Counted from the stretch's first letter, positions 1 to 9,672 are shown. The stretch is 12,133 nucleotides of DNA from Euperipatoides rowelli (GCA_003024985.2 PXIH01S0005292.1); one strand, 5' to 3'. Program-made: numbers and translations. The notes: generated by a model not told the origin, from the sequence alone.

Positions 1-24
1 CCACCCCTCCTTGTGGAGGCTTTG
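1..24. other. Left edge, non-repeat sequence with a small hairpin
   Basis: The first 24 bases precede the repeats and match neither the 13-bp nor the 21-bp unit. CCTCC at 6-10 and GGAGG at 15-19 can pair across a 4-base TTGT loop. The stretch is too short to interpret; it may be the true left flank of the satellite or the end of another degenerate unit outside the window. Confidence 0.4.
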
Positions 25-239
25 GTCTTGAGTAATAGTCTTGAGTAATAGATGAGTAATAGATTTGTATGTCTTGAATAATTGTCTTGAACAATGGTCT
101 TGAGTATTAGTCTTGAGTAATTGTGTTGAGTAATAGTCTTGAGTAATAGACTTGAGTAATATTCTTGAGTAATAGATTTGAGTAATAGTTTTGAGTAATA
201 GTTTTGAGTAACAGTCTTGTGTAACAGTCTTTAGTAACA
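25..239 (+). repeat. 13-bp tandem repeat array (GTCTTGAGTAATA), about 17 units
   Basis: Units in strict 13-bp register start at 25, 38, 71, 84, 97, 110, 123, 136, 149, 162, 175, 188, 201, 214 and 227. Two shortened units (11 and 9 bp) lie at 51-61 and 62-70. The consensus is GTCTTGAGTAATA, and the last three units end in AACA instead of AATA. The array passes without a gap into the 21-bp array at 240. Its unit resembles the last 13 bases of the 21-bp unit (GTCAAAGAGTAAT), which suggests common origin. The unit is AT-rich and no coding role is visible. The left boundary may extend beyond the window. Confidence 0.93.
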
Positions 240-1480
240 GTCCAGATGTCAAAGTGTAATGTTCAGGTGTGAAAGAGTAATGTCCTGGTGTCAAAGAATA
301 ATGCCCTGCATCTATGTCAAAGAGTAATGTCCATGTGCCAAAGAGTGATATCCAGATGTCAAAGAGTAATGTCAGAGTGTCAAAGAGCAATGTCCAAGTG
401 TTAGAGTAATGTCCCAGGTGTCAGTAATATCCAGGTGTCAGAGTAATGCCCAGATGTCAGAGTAATGTCCAGGTGTTAAAGAGTAATGGCCAGGTGTCAA
501 AGAGTAAGGTTCAGTTGTCAAATAATAATATCCAGGTGTCAAAGAATAATGTCCATGTGTCAATGAGTAATGTTGAGGAGTCAACTAGTAATGTCCAGGT
601 GTCAATGAGTAATGTCCAGGTATCAAAGAGCAATGTCCTAGTGTCAAAAAGCAATGTCTCAGTGCCAAAGAGCAATGTCCCTGTGTCAAAGAGCAATGTG
701 CCGGTGTCAGAGAGCAATGTTCAGGTGTCATAGAGCAATGTCCAGGTGTCAGAAAGCAATGTTCAGGAGTCAGAAAGTAATGTTGAGTCATCATATAGCA
801 AAGTCCATGCATCTGAGAGCAATTTCCAGGCATCTGAGAACAATGTCCAGGCATCTGAGTGCAATGTTCAGGCATTAGTGAGCAATGTCCAGGCATCAGA
901 GAGGAATCTACAGGTTTCAGAAAGGAATGTCCAGGCATCAGAAAGGAATGTACATGCATCAGAGAGTAATGTCTAGGTGTCAGAGATTAATGTCCAGACA
1001 TCACAGAGTGATGTCCAAGTGTCAAAGAATAATTTTTCATTGTTGGAGTGATGCCACGGCATCAAAGAGTGATGTATAGTTGTCAGAGTGATGTGTAAGC
1101 GTCAGAGTGATGTCCACATGTCAAATATTGGTGTCTTGGTGTCAAAGACTGATGTCCAGGTGTCAAAAGATGATGGCCTGGTCTCAAAGAGTGATGGCCC
1201 AGTGTCAAAGAATGATGTCCAGTTTCAAAGAGTGATGTCCAGGTGTCATATAATAATACCCAGGTGTCAATAAATAATGTCCATGTGTCAAAGAGTGATT
1301 TCCAGGTGTTAGAATGGTGCTCAGTTTTCAGAGAGTGATGTCTAGATTTCAGTTAGTGATATTCAGGTGTCTGAAAAGGATGTCCAGGTGTCAAATACTA
1401 ATGCCAAGGTGTCAAAAAGTAATGCCCATGTGTCAAAGAGTAATGACCTTGTGTAAAAGAGTAATGCCCAGATGTCAGAG
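240..1480 (+). repeat. Leftmost, partial part of the higher-order repeat
   Basis: The block order here is TCAAAGAGTAATG units (240-630), AGCAATG/GGCATC units (about 632-980), then AGTGATG units (about 985-1240) and mixed units up to the TAATTAATG marker at 1481. The same order, shorter, precedes the next TAATTAATG marker at 4006 (AGCAATG about 3470-3720, AGTGATG about 3750-3890). I therefore read this as the right part of an earlier higher-order copy whose left part is missing or replaced by the 13-bp array. The correspondence is by block type and a few local matches, such as a GGCCTGGT unit near 1173 and 3863, not by continuous alignment. Confidence 0.55.
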
Positions 1481-1955
1481 TAATTAATGTTGAGTGTCAG
1501 AGAGAAATGTTCAGATGTCTGAGAGGAATGTTCAGGTATCTGAAGGGAATGTCCAGGGGTCTCAGAGGAATGTCCAAGTGTCTGAGAAGAATGTCCAAGT
1601 GTCTGAGAGGAATGTCCAATTGTTGGAGAGCAATGTCCAGGGCATCTGAGAGCAATGTCCAGGCATCTGAGAGCAATGTCCAAGCATTAGACAGCAATGG
1701 CCAGGCATCAGAGAGCAATGGCAAACCATCAATTACAGTGGCCAGGAATCAGTGTGCAGTGGCTAGGAATCTGTGAGCAATGTCCAGGCATCAGAGAGGA
1801 ATCTTCAAGCATCAGAGAGGAATCTCCAGACATCAGAAAGGATTGTTAGGTGTCAAAGAGTAATATCCATTTATTACAGAGTAATGTACAGGCATCAGAG
1901 AGTAATGTACAGGCATCAGAGAATAAAGCCCAGGCATCAAAGAGCGCTTCCTACA

Positions 1956-2018
1956 TGTCAAATAATGATGTCCAGGTGTCAAATAATGATGTCCAGGTGT
2001 CAAATAATGATGTCCAGG
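1956..2018 (+). repeat. Three identical 21-bp units
   Basis: The unit (TGTCAAATAATGATG then TCCAGG) occurs three times without a mismatch at 1956, 1977 and 1998. In copy B the same variant appears once near 4398. Identity among neighbours in an otherwise diverged array points to a recent local amplification in copy A, or to loss in B. Confidence 0.9.
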
Positions 2019-2748
2019 TGTCAAAGAGTGATGTTCAAGTGTCAAAGAGTAGTGTCCAGGTGTCAGAGAGTGATGTCAGGTGTCAGAGAAGGATATCCAG
2101 TTCTCAAAGACTAATACTGAGGTTTCAAAGAGAAATGACCATGTGTCAAAGAGTAATGCCTAGGTGTCAAAGAGTAATACCATGTGTCAAAGTGTAATGC
2201 ACAGGTGTCAAAGAGTAAGGTACAGGTGTCAAAAAGTAATTAATGTCCAGGTGTCAAAGAGTAATTAATGTCCAGCTGTTGGTAATGTCTGGGTGTCAAA
2301 GGGTAATGTCCAGGTGTCAAAGGATAATGTTCAAATGTCAAAGGGTATTGTCAGGTGTGAAATGATAATTTTGAGATGTCAGTGTAATGTCCTGTTGTCA
2401 AAGGTTAATTTCCAGGTATCAAAGGGTAATGTCCACCTCTGAAAAAAGTCCAGGTGTCTGGGAGAAGTGTTCATGCGTCTGAAGGAAATGTCAAGGTATC
2501 TGAGAGGAATGTCCAGTGTCTGTGAGGAATGTCCAGGTGTCAGAGGAATGCCCAGGTGTCTGAGAGGATTGTCCAAGTGTCTGAGAGAAATGTCCAAGTG
2601 TCTAGTAGGAATGTCCAGGTATCAGAGGAATGTCTGGGTGTCAGAGAGTAATATCCAGGTATCAAAGTGATGTACATGTGTCCACAAGTAAGGTCAAGGT
2701 GTCACCATGTGATGTGCAAGTGTCAAAGAGTAATATCCAGGTATGAAA

Positions 2749-3387
2749 GTTTAATTGTCCAGGTATCACATAAAAATGTCCAGGTGTTGCAAAAGAATGT
2801 CCAGCAATCACAGAGAAAAGTCCATCTGTCACAGAGGAATTTACAAGTTCAAATGGTAATGTCCCTTGTTCAAAGAGTAATATCCATTGTTCAAAGAGTA
2901 ATGTCCAGATGTCAGATTGTGTCCAGGTGTCACTAAGTGATGTCCTGATGTGACCAAGTGATATCCAGGTATCAAAGTGTTATGTTTCAGGAGTAAAAGT
3001 TTAATTGTCCAGGTGTCACAGAGAAATGTCCAGGTGTCAAAGAGGAATTATAAGCAGTCACAGAGGATTGTCCAGCTGTTACATACAAATGTCCGGGTGT
3101 CACAGAAGAATATCTGGGTATCAAAGAGGAATGTTCAGTTGAAAAGAGGAATGACTGGTTTAAAAGAGTAATGTCAAGATGTCAAAGGAACATCTGGGTG
3201 CAAAGAGGAACATTTGGTTGTCGAAGAGGAATGTATGGGTCAAACAGTAACATCTGGGTGTCAAACAGTAGTGTCCGGGTATCAAACAATAATGTCCGGG
3301 TGTCAAACAGTAATGCCCAGATGTCAAACAGTAATGTCCAGGTGTCAAACAATAATGTCTGGATGTCAAACAGTAATGTCCAGATGT
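2749..3387 (+). repeat. Cassette A: TTTAATTGTCC leader, TCACAG, GGAACATC and CAAACAG blocks
   Basis: The leader GTTTAATTGTCC occurs at 2749-2760 and again at 2999-3010, each followed by TCACA-type units (to about 3110). GGAACATCTGG-type units follow (3186-3240). Seven CAAACA units then start at 3241, 3262, 3283, 3304, 3325, 3346 and 3367, in exact 21-bp register. The CAAACA block is one of the least disturbed parts of the array in length. Confidence 0.8.
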
Positions 3388-4210
3388 CAAAGAGTACTGT
3401 CCAGGTGTCAACGAGTAATGTCCAAGTGTCAATGAGTAATGTTCAGCCTCAGAGAGTCAATGTCCAGGTGTCAGAGAGCAATGCCCAGGTATCAAGTGTC
3501 AAAGGCATCAGAGAGCAATCTCCAGGTGTCAGAGAGCAATGTCCAGGTGTCATATAGCAATGTTCATGTGTCAGCAATATCCAGGTGACAGAGCAATTTT
3601 CAGGCATCTGAAGTAATGTCCAGGCATCAGAGAGCAAAGTACAGCCATCATAGCGCAATGTCCAGGCATCAGAGCAATGTCAAGGTGTCAATGCAAAGTC
3701 CAGGCATCAGAGGGCCATGTCCAGGTATTGGAGCCAAGTCCAGGCATCAAAGAGTGATGTCCAGAAATCAGAGAGTAATGTCCAGGGGTCAGAGAGTAAT
3801 GTACAAATGTGAAAGTGTACTGTCCAGGCATCAAAGAGTGATGTCCAGGTTTCAAAGAGTGATGGCCTGGTGTCAAAGAGTGATGGCTTATGTCAAAGTG
3901 TAAGCCCAGGTGTCAAAATGTAATTATCAGGTGTCAAAATGTTATAACCAGGTGTCAAAGGGTAATGACCTGGTATTAAAAGAGTAATGCCCAGGTGTCA
4001 AAGAGTAATTAATGTTGAGGTGTCAGAGTAATGTCTGGGTGTCAGAGAGAAATATCCAAGTATCTGAGAGGAATGTCCAAGTATCTGAAAAGAATGTCCA
4101 TTTGTCTGAGAGGAATGTCCAGTTGTTGGAGAGCAATGTCCAGGCATCTGAGAGCAATGTCCAGGCATCAGAGAGCAATGGCCAGGCATCACAGAGCAAT
4201 GGCAAATCAT

Positions 4211-4294
4211 CAGTGAGCAGTGGCCAGGAATCAGTGAGCAGTGGCCAGGAATCAGTGAGCAGTGGCCAGGAATCAGTGAGCAGTGGCTAGGAAT
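4211..4294 (+). repeat. Four near-identical 21-bp units of the AGCAGTGGCCAGGAATC type
   Basis: Units start at 4211, 4232, 4253 and 4274 in exact 21-bp register. The first three are identical and the fourth differs by CCAGG to CTAGG. The equivalent place in copy A (about 1736-1776) has only two such units, the second also carrying CTAGG. A local expansion from two to four units in copy B explains this; the terminal CTAGG unit marks the conserved right edge. Confidence 0.9.
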
Positions 4295-5147
4295 CAGAGA
4301 GCAAATGTTCAGGCATCAGAGAGGAATCTCCAGTCATCAGATAGTAATATCCTGGCATCAGTGAATAAAGTCCAGGCATCAAAGAGTGATGCCTAAGTGT
4401 CAAATAATGATGTCCAGGTGTCAAAAAGTGATGTCCAGGTGTCAAAGAGTAGTGTCCAGGTGTCAGAGTGGTGGCCAGGTGTCATTAAGTGATGTCCAGG
4501 TGTCAGAAAGTGATGTCAGGTGTCAGAGAAGGATGTCTAGGTGGCAAAGAGTAATTCCCAGGAGTCAAAGAGTAATATCCAGCTATTAAGGAGTAATCTC
4601 CAGGTATCAAAAAGTTATTAATGTCCAGGTGTCAAAGAGTAATTAATGTCCAGCTGTTGAAGAGTAATGTCTAGGTGTCAAAAGGTAATGTCCCGGTGTC
4701 AAAGGGTAATGTTCAAATGGCAAAGAGTAGTTTCAGTGTAATGTCCTGGTGTCAAAGGTTAATGTCCAAGTATCACAGGGTAATGTCCAGGTGTCAGAGA
4801 CTAAAGTCCAGGTGTCTGAAAAAAGTCCAGGTGTCTGAGAGAAGTGACCAGGTATCTGAAGGGAATGTCCAGGTTGTCTGAGATGAATGTTCAAGTCTCT
4901 GAGATGAATGTCCAGTGTCTGAGAGGAATGTTCAGGTATCAAAGGAATGCCCAGGTGTCTGAGAGGAATGTCCAAGTGTCGAAGAGAAATGTCCAAGTGT
5001 CTGATAGGAATGTCAAGGTGTCTGAAAGGAATGTCCAGGTATCAAATGAATGTCCAGGTGTCAGAGAGTAATGTCCAGGTATCAAAGTGATGTCCATTTG
5101 TCCACAAGTAATGTCCAGGTGTCATGGAGTGATATCCAGGTACTAAA

Positions 5148-5777
5148 GTTTAATTGTCCAGATATCACAGAAAAATGTCCAGGTGTTACAAAGGAATGTC
5201 CAGCAATCACAGATTAATGTCCAGTTGTCATAGAGAAATGTCCAGGTTCAAAGAGTAATGCCCATTCTTCAAAGAGTAATGCTCAGTTGCCAGGGTAATG
5301 TCCAGTTGTCAGAGTGTTGTCCAGGTGTCACCAAGTGATGCCCAGGTGCCACCAAGTAATGCCCATGTGTCACCAAGTGATACCCATGTATCAAAGAGTG
5401 ATGTTCCAGGAGTGAAATTTTAATTGTCCAGGTCACAGAGGAATGGCCAGGTGTCAGAGGAATGTCCAGGTGTAAAAGAGGAATTCCCAGTGGCCATAAG
5501 GAATGCACAGCTTTCAGACAATTGTATGGGTGTCTCAGAACATCTGGGTATCAAAGAGGAATGTTCAGTTGAAAAGAGGAATGACTGGTTGAAAAGAGCA
5601 ATGTCAAGATGTCAAAGTAACATCTGGGTATCAAAGAGGAACATCTGGGTGTAAAGGAGGAATGTATTGGTTCAAACAGTAACATCTAGGTTTCAAACAG
5701 TAACATCCAGGTGTCAAACACTAATGTCCAGGTGTCAAACAATAATATCTGGATGTCAAACAGTAATGTCCAGATGT
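5148..5777 (+). repeat. Cassette B: same block order as cassette A
   Basis: Leaders lie at 5148-5159 and 5418-5429, the second with TTTTAATTGTCC. TCACAG units are fewer than in A and interrupted by CACCAAGTGATG units (5320-5400). CATCTGG units lie at 5541-5655. Five CAAACA units start at 5673, 5694, 5715, 5736 and 5757. The interior shares 49 identical bases with cassette A (5542-5590 against 3112-3160). Confidence 0.8.
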
Positions 5778-6629
5778 CAAAGAGTAATGCACAGGAGTCA
5801 ATGTGTAATGTTCAGGTATCAATGAGTAATGTCCAGCATCAGAGTGTAGTGTCCAGGTGTCAGAGAGCAACATCCAGGTATCAAAGAGCAATGTCCAGGA
5901 GTCAGAGAGCAATGTATAGGTGTCAGAAAGCAATGTCCAGGTGTCAGAGAGCAATGTCCATGTATCAGAGAGCAATGTCCAAGTGTCAGAGTAATGTCCA
6001 GGTGACAGAGAAATGTTCAGGCATCTGAGAGTAATATCCAGGCATCAGAAAGAAAGCTCAGCCATCATAGAGCAATGTCTAGGTATCAGAGCAATGTCCC
6101 AGTGTCAGTGCAAAGTCCAGGCATTAGAAGTCAATGTCCAGGTATAAGATCCAAGTCCAGGCATCAAAGGGCAAGGTCCAGGCATCAGAGAGTAATGTTC
6201 AGGTGTCAGAGAGTAATGTAAAGTGTCAAAGTCTAATGTCCAGGCATCAAAGAGTGATATCCAGGTATCAAAGAGTGATGTCAGGTGTCAAAGAGTGATG
6301 TTTGAAGGAATATCCAGGCATCTAAGAGGAATGTCTAGGTGTCTGAGAGGAATGTCCAGGTGTCTGAGAGGAATGTCAAATGTCGGAGAGGAATGTCCAG
6401 GTGTCAGAAAGAAATTTTCAGGTATCAGAGATATGACCAGGTGTCAGAGAGTAATGTCCAGGCATCAGAGAGGTTTATCTAGCTGTTAGAGAGTAATGTC
6501 CAGGTGTCAGATTAATGTCCTATTAAAGAGTAAATGTCCAGGTGTCAAAGAATAATGTCCAGTTGTCAAAGAGTGATGTTCTGGTGTTAATTATGATGAC
6601 TAGGTGTTGAGTGTTATCCATGAGTCAAA

Positions 6630-6890
6630 ATTTAATTGTCCAGGTATTACAGAGTAATGTCCATGTGTCATAGAAGAATGCCCCACTTTCACAGATTAAT
6701 GTCCAACTGTCACAGAGAAATGTCCAGCTGTACTACTTCCACAGAGAAATGTCTGATGGTCACAGATGAATGCATTTCTGTCACAAAGGAATGTCCAGCT
6801 GTCACAGAGGATTGTCTGGCTGATGCAGAAGAAAGGCAGCTGTCACCAAGGAATTTCCAGGTGTCAAAGGGTAATTTCCTGGTGTCACAG
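6630..6890 (+). repeat. Half cassette: leader and TCACAG block only
   Basis: A TTTAATTGTCC leader at 6631-6641 is followed by about 220 bp of TCACAG-type units, several with CAGCTGTCACAG. The GGAACATC and CAAACAG blocks that follow in the full cassettes are absent. The array instead continues with TCAAAGGGTAATG and then TCTGAGAGGAATG units. Confidence 0.65.
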
Positions 6891-7024
6891 GATAATGTCA
6901 AGGTATCAGGGTAATGTCCAGGTGTCAAAGGGTAATGTCCTGATGTAAGAGAGGAATGTCCAGGTGTATGAGGAATGTCCACATGTGTGAAAAGAATGTA
7001 TAGGTATCATAGAGGAATGCCCAG

Positions 7025-7186
7025 GTGTCTGAGAATGCCAGATGTCTGAGAAGAATGTCCAGGTATCTGAGAGGAATGTCCAGATATCTGAGAGGAATGT
7101 CCCAGTGTCTGAGAGGAATGTCCAGTTGTCTGAGAGGAATGTACATGTGTCTGAGAGGAATGTCAACATGTCAGAGAGGAATGTCT
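7025..7186 (+). repeat. TCTGAGAGGAATG variant block
   Basis: Six to seven successive units carry TCTGAGAGGAATGT with near-perfect 21-bp spacing, passing into TCAGAGAGGAATG at the right. Related blocks lie at about 1517-1620, 2515-2600, 4055-4115, 4815-5037, 6311-6400, 9085-9165, 9395-9480 and 9660-9860. Clustering of one variant among neighbours indicates local amplification. Confidence 0.75.
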
Positions 7187-7385
7187 AGGTGTCAGAGAGG
7201 AATGTGCAGGTGCTGGAGAGTAATGTACAGGTTTCAGAAAGTAATGTACCAATGTCAAAGAGTAATGTCCAGTTGTCTGACATTGATGTCCAGGTGTCAG
7301 AGAGTGATGTCCAGGTATCAAAGAGTGATGTCCAGGTGTCAAAGAATGATGTCCAGGTGTCAAAGAGTGATGCCAAGGAATGAAA

Positions 7386-7815
7386 GTTTAATTATAAATG
7401 TGGCATGGAGGAATGTCCAGTTGTCACCGGAATACCCAGCTGTCACAGAGGAATCTTCAGCAATCACAGCAGAATGTCCAGCCATCATAGAAAAATGTCC
7501 AGATGTCACGGAAAAATTCCCAGCTGTCACAGGAATGTCCAGATGTCACAAAGGAATGTCAAGCTGCCAAAGACTAATGTCTGGGTGTCACAGAGGAATG
7601 TCCAAGTGTTAAAGAGGAACATCTGGATGTTAAATATGAACATCCGGATGTCAAATATGAACATCTTGGTGTCAAAGAGGAACAGCCATTGTCAAAGAGG
7701 AATGTCCATGATTGAAAGGAACATCCGAGTGCCAAACAGTAATGTCCAGGTTTCAACAGTAATGTCCATGTGTCAAACAGTAATGTCTGGGTGTCAAACA
7801 GTAATATCTGAGTGT
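7386..7815 (+). repeat. Cassette C: leader-like site, TCACAG, GGAACATC and CAAACAG blocks
   Basis: A divergent leader GTTTAATTATAAATG lies at 7386-7400. TCACAG/TCACGG units with CAGCTGTCACAG follow (about 7420-7600), then GAACATC units (about 7617-7730), then four CAAACAG units (7733, a shortened CAACAG at 7754, 7774 and 7795). The order is the same as in cassettes A and B although the upstream context differs. Confidence 0.7.
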
Positions 7816-8294
7816 AAAATAGTAATGTCTAGTTGCCAACAGTAGCCCATGTGTGTCAGAGTAACGCCCAGGTTTCAAAGAATATTATCCAGGTCTCAAA
7901 GTGTAACATCCAGGTGTCAAAGAATAACATCCAGTATCAAAGAGTAATGTTCAATGTAAAAGTCTAATGTCCGAGTGTCAAAGAATAAAGTCTGGGTGTC
8001 AAAGACTAATGCCTTGGTGACTATGCTATTGCCTGAGTGTCAAAGAGTAATGGACGGGTGTCAAACCATAATGTTCGTGTCAAAGAGTAATGTCCAGTTG
8101 TCAAAAATTAATGTCCAAGAGTCAATGAGTAATGTCCAGGTATCAACAAGTAATGTTCAGGCCTCAAAGAGTGATTTCAGGTAGCAAAGAGTTATATACT
8201 GTACATGTGTCAAAGAGTGATGTACAGGTCAAAATAATCTTCCAGTGTTAACTTGTGATATCCAGGTGTCAATGAGTGATGTTCAGATGTCAAT

Positions 8295-8749
8295 GGTTAA
8301 TGGTCAAGGTGTCACAAAAATGGCCAAGTGTCACAGTGGGATGTCAAGTTGTCACAAGAATATCCAGCTGTTACCAATGAATGCCCAGCTGTCACATAGG
8401 AATGTCCAATGTTTAGCTGTCAGATGAATGCCCAGGTGCCACAGAGGATTGCCTGGGTGTAACATAGGAACATATGAGTGTCACATAGGAATGTCTGAGT
8501 ATCAAAGAGGAATGTCCAGTTGTCAAAGGAACATCTGGTTGTCAAAGATGAACTTCTGGTCAATTAGGAATGTTCAAGTGTCAAAGTGGAATGTCCAGGT
8601 GTCAAGGAGGAACTTCTGGGTGTCAAACAGTAATGTTCAGGTGTCAAACAGTAATGTCTGGGTGTCAAACAGTAAAGTCCGGGTGTCAAACAGTAACATC
8701 CGGGTGTCAAACAATAATGTCCAGATGTCAAACAGCAAAGGTCCAAGTG
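8295..8749 (+). repeat. Cassette D: shortest full cassette
   Basis: A degenerate leader GGTTAATGGTCA at 8295-8306 is flanked as in cassette E (GTCAATG before, GGTGTCAC after). TCACA units follow (8311-8480), then GGAACATCTGG/GGAACTTCTGG units (8467-8620). Six CAAACA units in exact register start at 8624, 8645, 8666, 8687, 8708 and 8729. It starts only about 0.9 kb after cassette C, so this part of the array was duplicated or shortened outside the 2.4-kb rhythm. Confidence 0.7.
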
Positions 8750-9050
8750 TAAAAGAGTAACATGTCCTTGTGTCAAAGAGTAACATCCATATGTCAAAGA
8801 GTAATGTCCAGGTGTCAAAGAGTAACATCCAGGTGTCAAAAAGTAATGTCTGGGTGTCAAAGAGCAATGTCTTGGTCTAAATGGGTAATGTTCAGGTGTC
8901 AAAGGAAAATGTCCAGGTGTCAGAATGTCTTTCAGGCATCATTGAGCATTGTCCAGGTGTCAGAGAGCAATGTTCATGTGTCTGAGAGCAATGTCCAGGA
9001 ATCAGAGAGCAATGTCCAGGTGTCAGAGAGCAATGTCTAGGCATCACAAA

Positions 9051-9362
9051 GCCATGTCCAGGCATCAGTGAGTAATATCCAGGTGTCTGAGAGTAATGTC
9101 CAGGTGTCTGAGAGGAATTCTCTGGTGTCTGATAGGAATGTCCAGGTGTGAGAGAGGAATGTTCAAGTGTCAGAGGAATATCCAGGTGTTTTAGTGTAAT
9201 GTACATGTTTCATAAAGTAATGTCCAGGTTTCCTAAAGTGATATTTAGGTTTCAAAATTTGATCTCCAAGTGTCAAAGAGTGATGTCCAGGTGTCAAAAT
9301 GTGATGTCCAGATGTTTGAGATGAATGACCAGGTGTAAAAAGTAATGTTCAGGTGTCTGAGA
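9051..9362 (+). repeat. 312-bp tandem duplication, copy 1
   Basis: This copy starts at GCCATGTCCAGGCATC and runs through TCTGAGAG units, TTTTAGTGTAATG, CATAAAGTAATG, a unit with GATATTTAGG then TTTCAAAATTTGATC, AGTGATG units and a TTTGAGATGAATGACC unit. The same order of rare variants recurs exactly 312 bp downstream with scattered substitutions and small deletions. The rare TTTCAAAATTTGATC segment occurs only in these two copies within the window. Confidence 0.9.
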
Positions 9363-9672
9363 GCCATGTCCAGGCATCAGTGAGTAATGTCCAGTGTCTG
9401 AGAGTAATGTCCAGGTGTCTGAGAGGAATTCTCAGATGTCTGATAGGAATGTCCAGGTGTGAGAGAGGAATGTTCAAGTGTCAGGAATATCCAGGTGTTT
9501 TAGTGTAAGGTACATGTTTCAGAAAGTAAGTTCCAGGTGTCATAAAGTGATATTTAGATTTCAAAATTTGATCTCCAAGTGTCAAAGAGTGATGTCCAGG
9601 TGTCAAAATGTGACGTCCAGGTGTTTGAGATTAATGACCTGGTGTAAAATGTAATGTCCAGGTGTCTGAGAA
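9363..9672 (+). repeat. 312-bp tandem duplication, copy 2
   Basis: This is the second copy, beginning with GCCATGTCCAGGCATC at 9363. It matches copy 1 through the TTTCAAAATTTGATC segment (about 9559-9573) to the GGTGTAAAATGTAATG unit. Differences include a 2-bp loss near 9390, a loss near 9482 (TCAGGAAT against TCAGAGGAAT) and a CpG gained at 9613. The right end merges into the TCTGAG sub-array, so the boundary is approximate. Confidence 0.88.

Larger units (their letters stand above)
1481..4005 (+). repeat. Higher-order repeat copy A (about 2.5 kb)
   Basis: This copy is delimited by the marker TAATTAATGTTGAG at 1481 and its next occurrence at 4006. Landmarks recur in the same order in copy B: a GGCAAACCATCA unit (1721, B 4201), a TAATTAATG pair 25 bp apart (2237 and 2262, B 4615 and 4640), GTTTAATTGTCC (2749, B 5148; second leader 2999, B 5418), a 49-bp stretch identical between 3112-3160 and 5542-5590, and TGCAAAGTCC (core at 3694, B 6111). 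Offsets range from 2378 to 2525 bp. The differences come from gained or lost units, so the copies are homologous and diverged. Confidence 0.85.
4006..6310 (+). repeat. Higher-order repeat copy B (about 2.3 kb)
   Basis: Copy B starts at the second TAATTAATGTTGAG and repeats copy A's landmarks in order. Between the single marker and the TAATTAATG pair it is 147 bp (seven units) shorter than A; between the pair and the TTTAATTGTCC leader it is 21 bp (one unit) longer. The counterpart of A's last roughly 140 bp (3864-4005) is missing: after the AGTGATG units at about 6245-6300 the sequence goes straight to TCTGAGAGGAATG units, without a new TAATTAATG marker. The right boundary is therefore approximate. 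Confidence 0.8.
6311..7865 (+). repeat. Higher-order repeat copy C, rearranged
   Basis: Block types recur in a related but altered order: TCTGAGAGGAATG (6311-6400), TTTAATTGTCC leader at 6630, TCACAG units (6650-6850), a second and longer TCTGAGAGGAATG block (about 7025-7160), AGTGATG units (about 7280-7375), leader-like GTTTAATTATAAATG at 7386, TCACAG units, GGAACATC units and CAAACAG units (to about 7815). No TAATTAATG marker is present. It looks like a higher-order copy changed by internal duplication or unequal exchange; limits are approximate. Confidence 0.55.

Noticed and set aside
6-19. Rho-independent terminator-like hairpin
   Set aside because: The stem is only 5 bp, there is no U-tract, and the context is not bacterial.
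25-239. Telomeric repeat
   Set aside because: The 13-bp AT-rich unit does not have the G-run structure of known telomere repeats, and it is internal to the window with sequence on both sides.
511-717. Minus-strand FDTWTLL and LTPGHCS heptad frames here and throughout the array
   Set aside because: They are the reverse-complement reading of the same unit, with no independent coding evidence.
7025-7612. 195-codon plus-strand frame of MSRCLRG-type heptads
   Set aside because: Same repeat artefact: the frame exists because TCTGAGAGGAATG units lack stops. Equivalent blocks elsewhere are interrupted by frameshifts.
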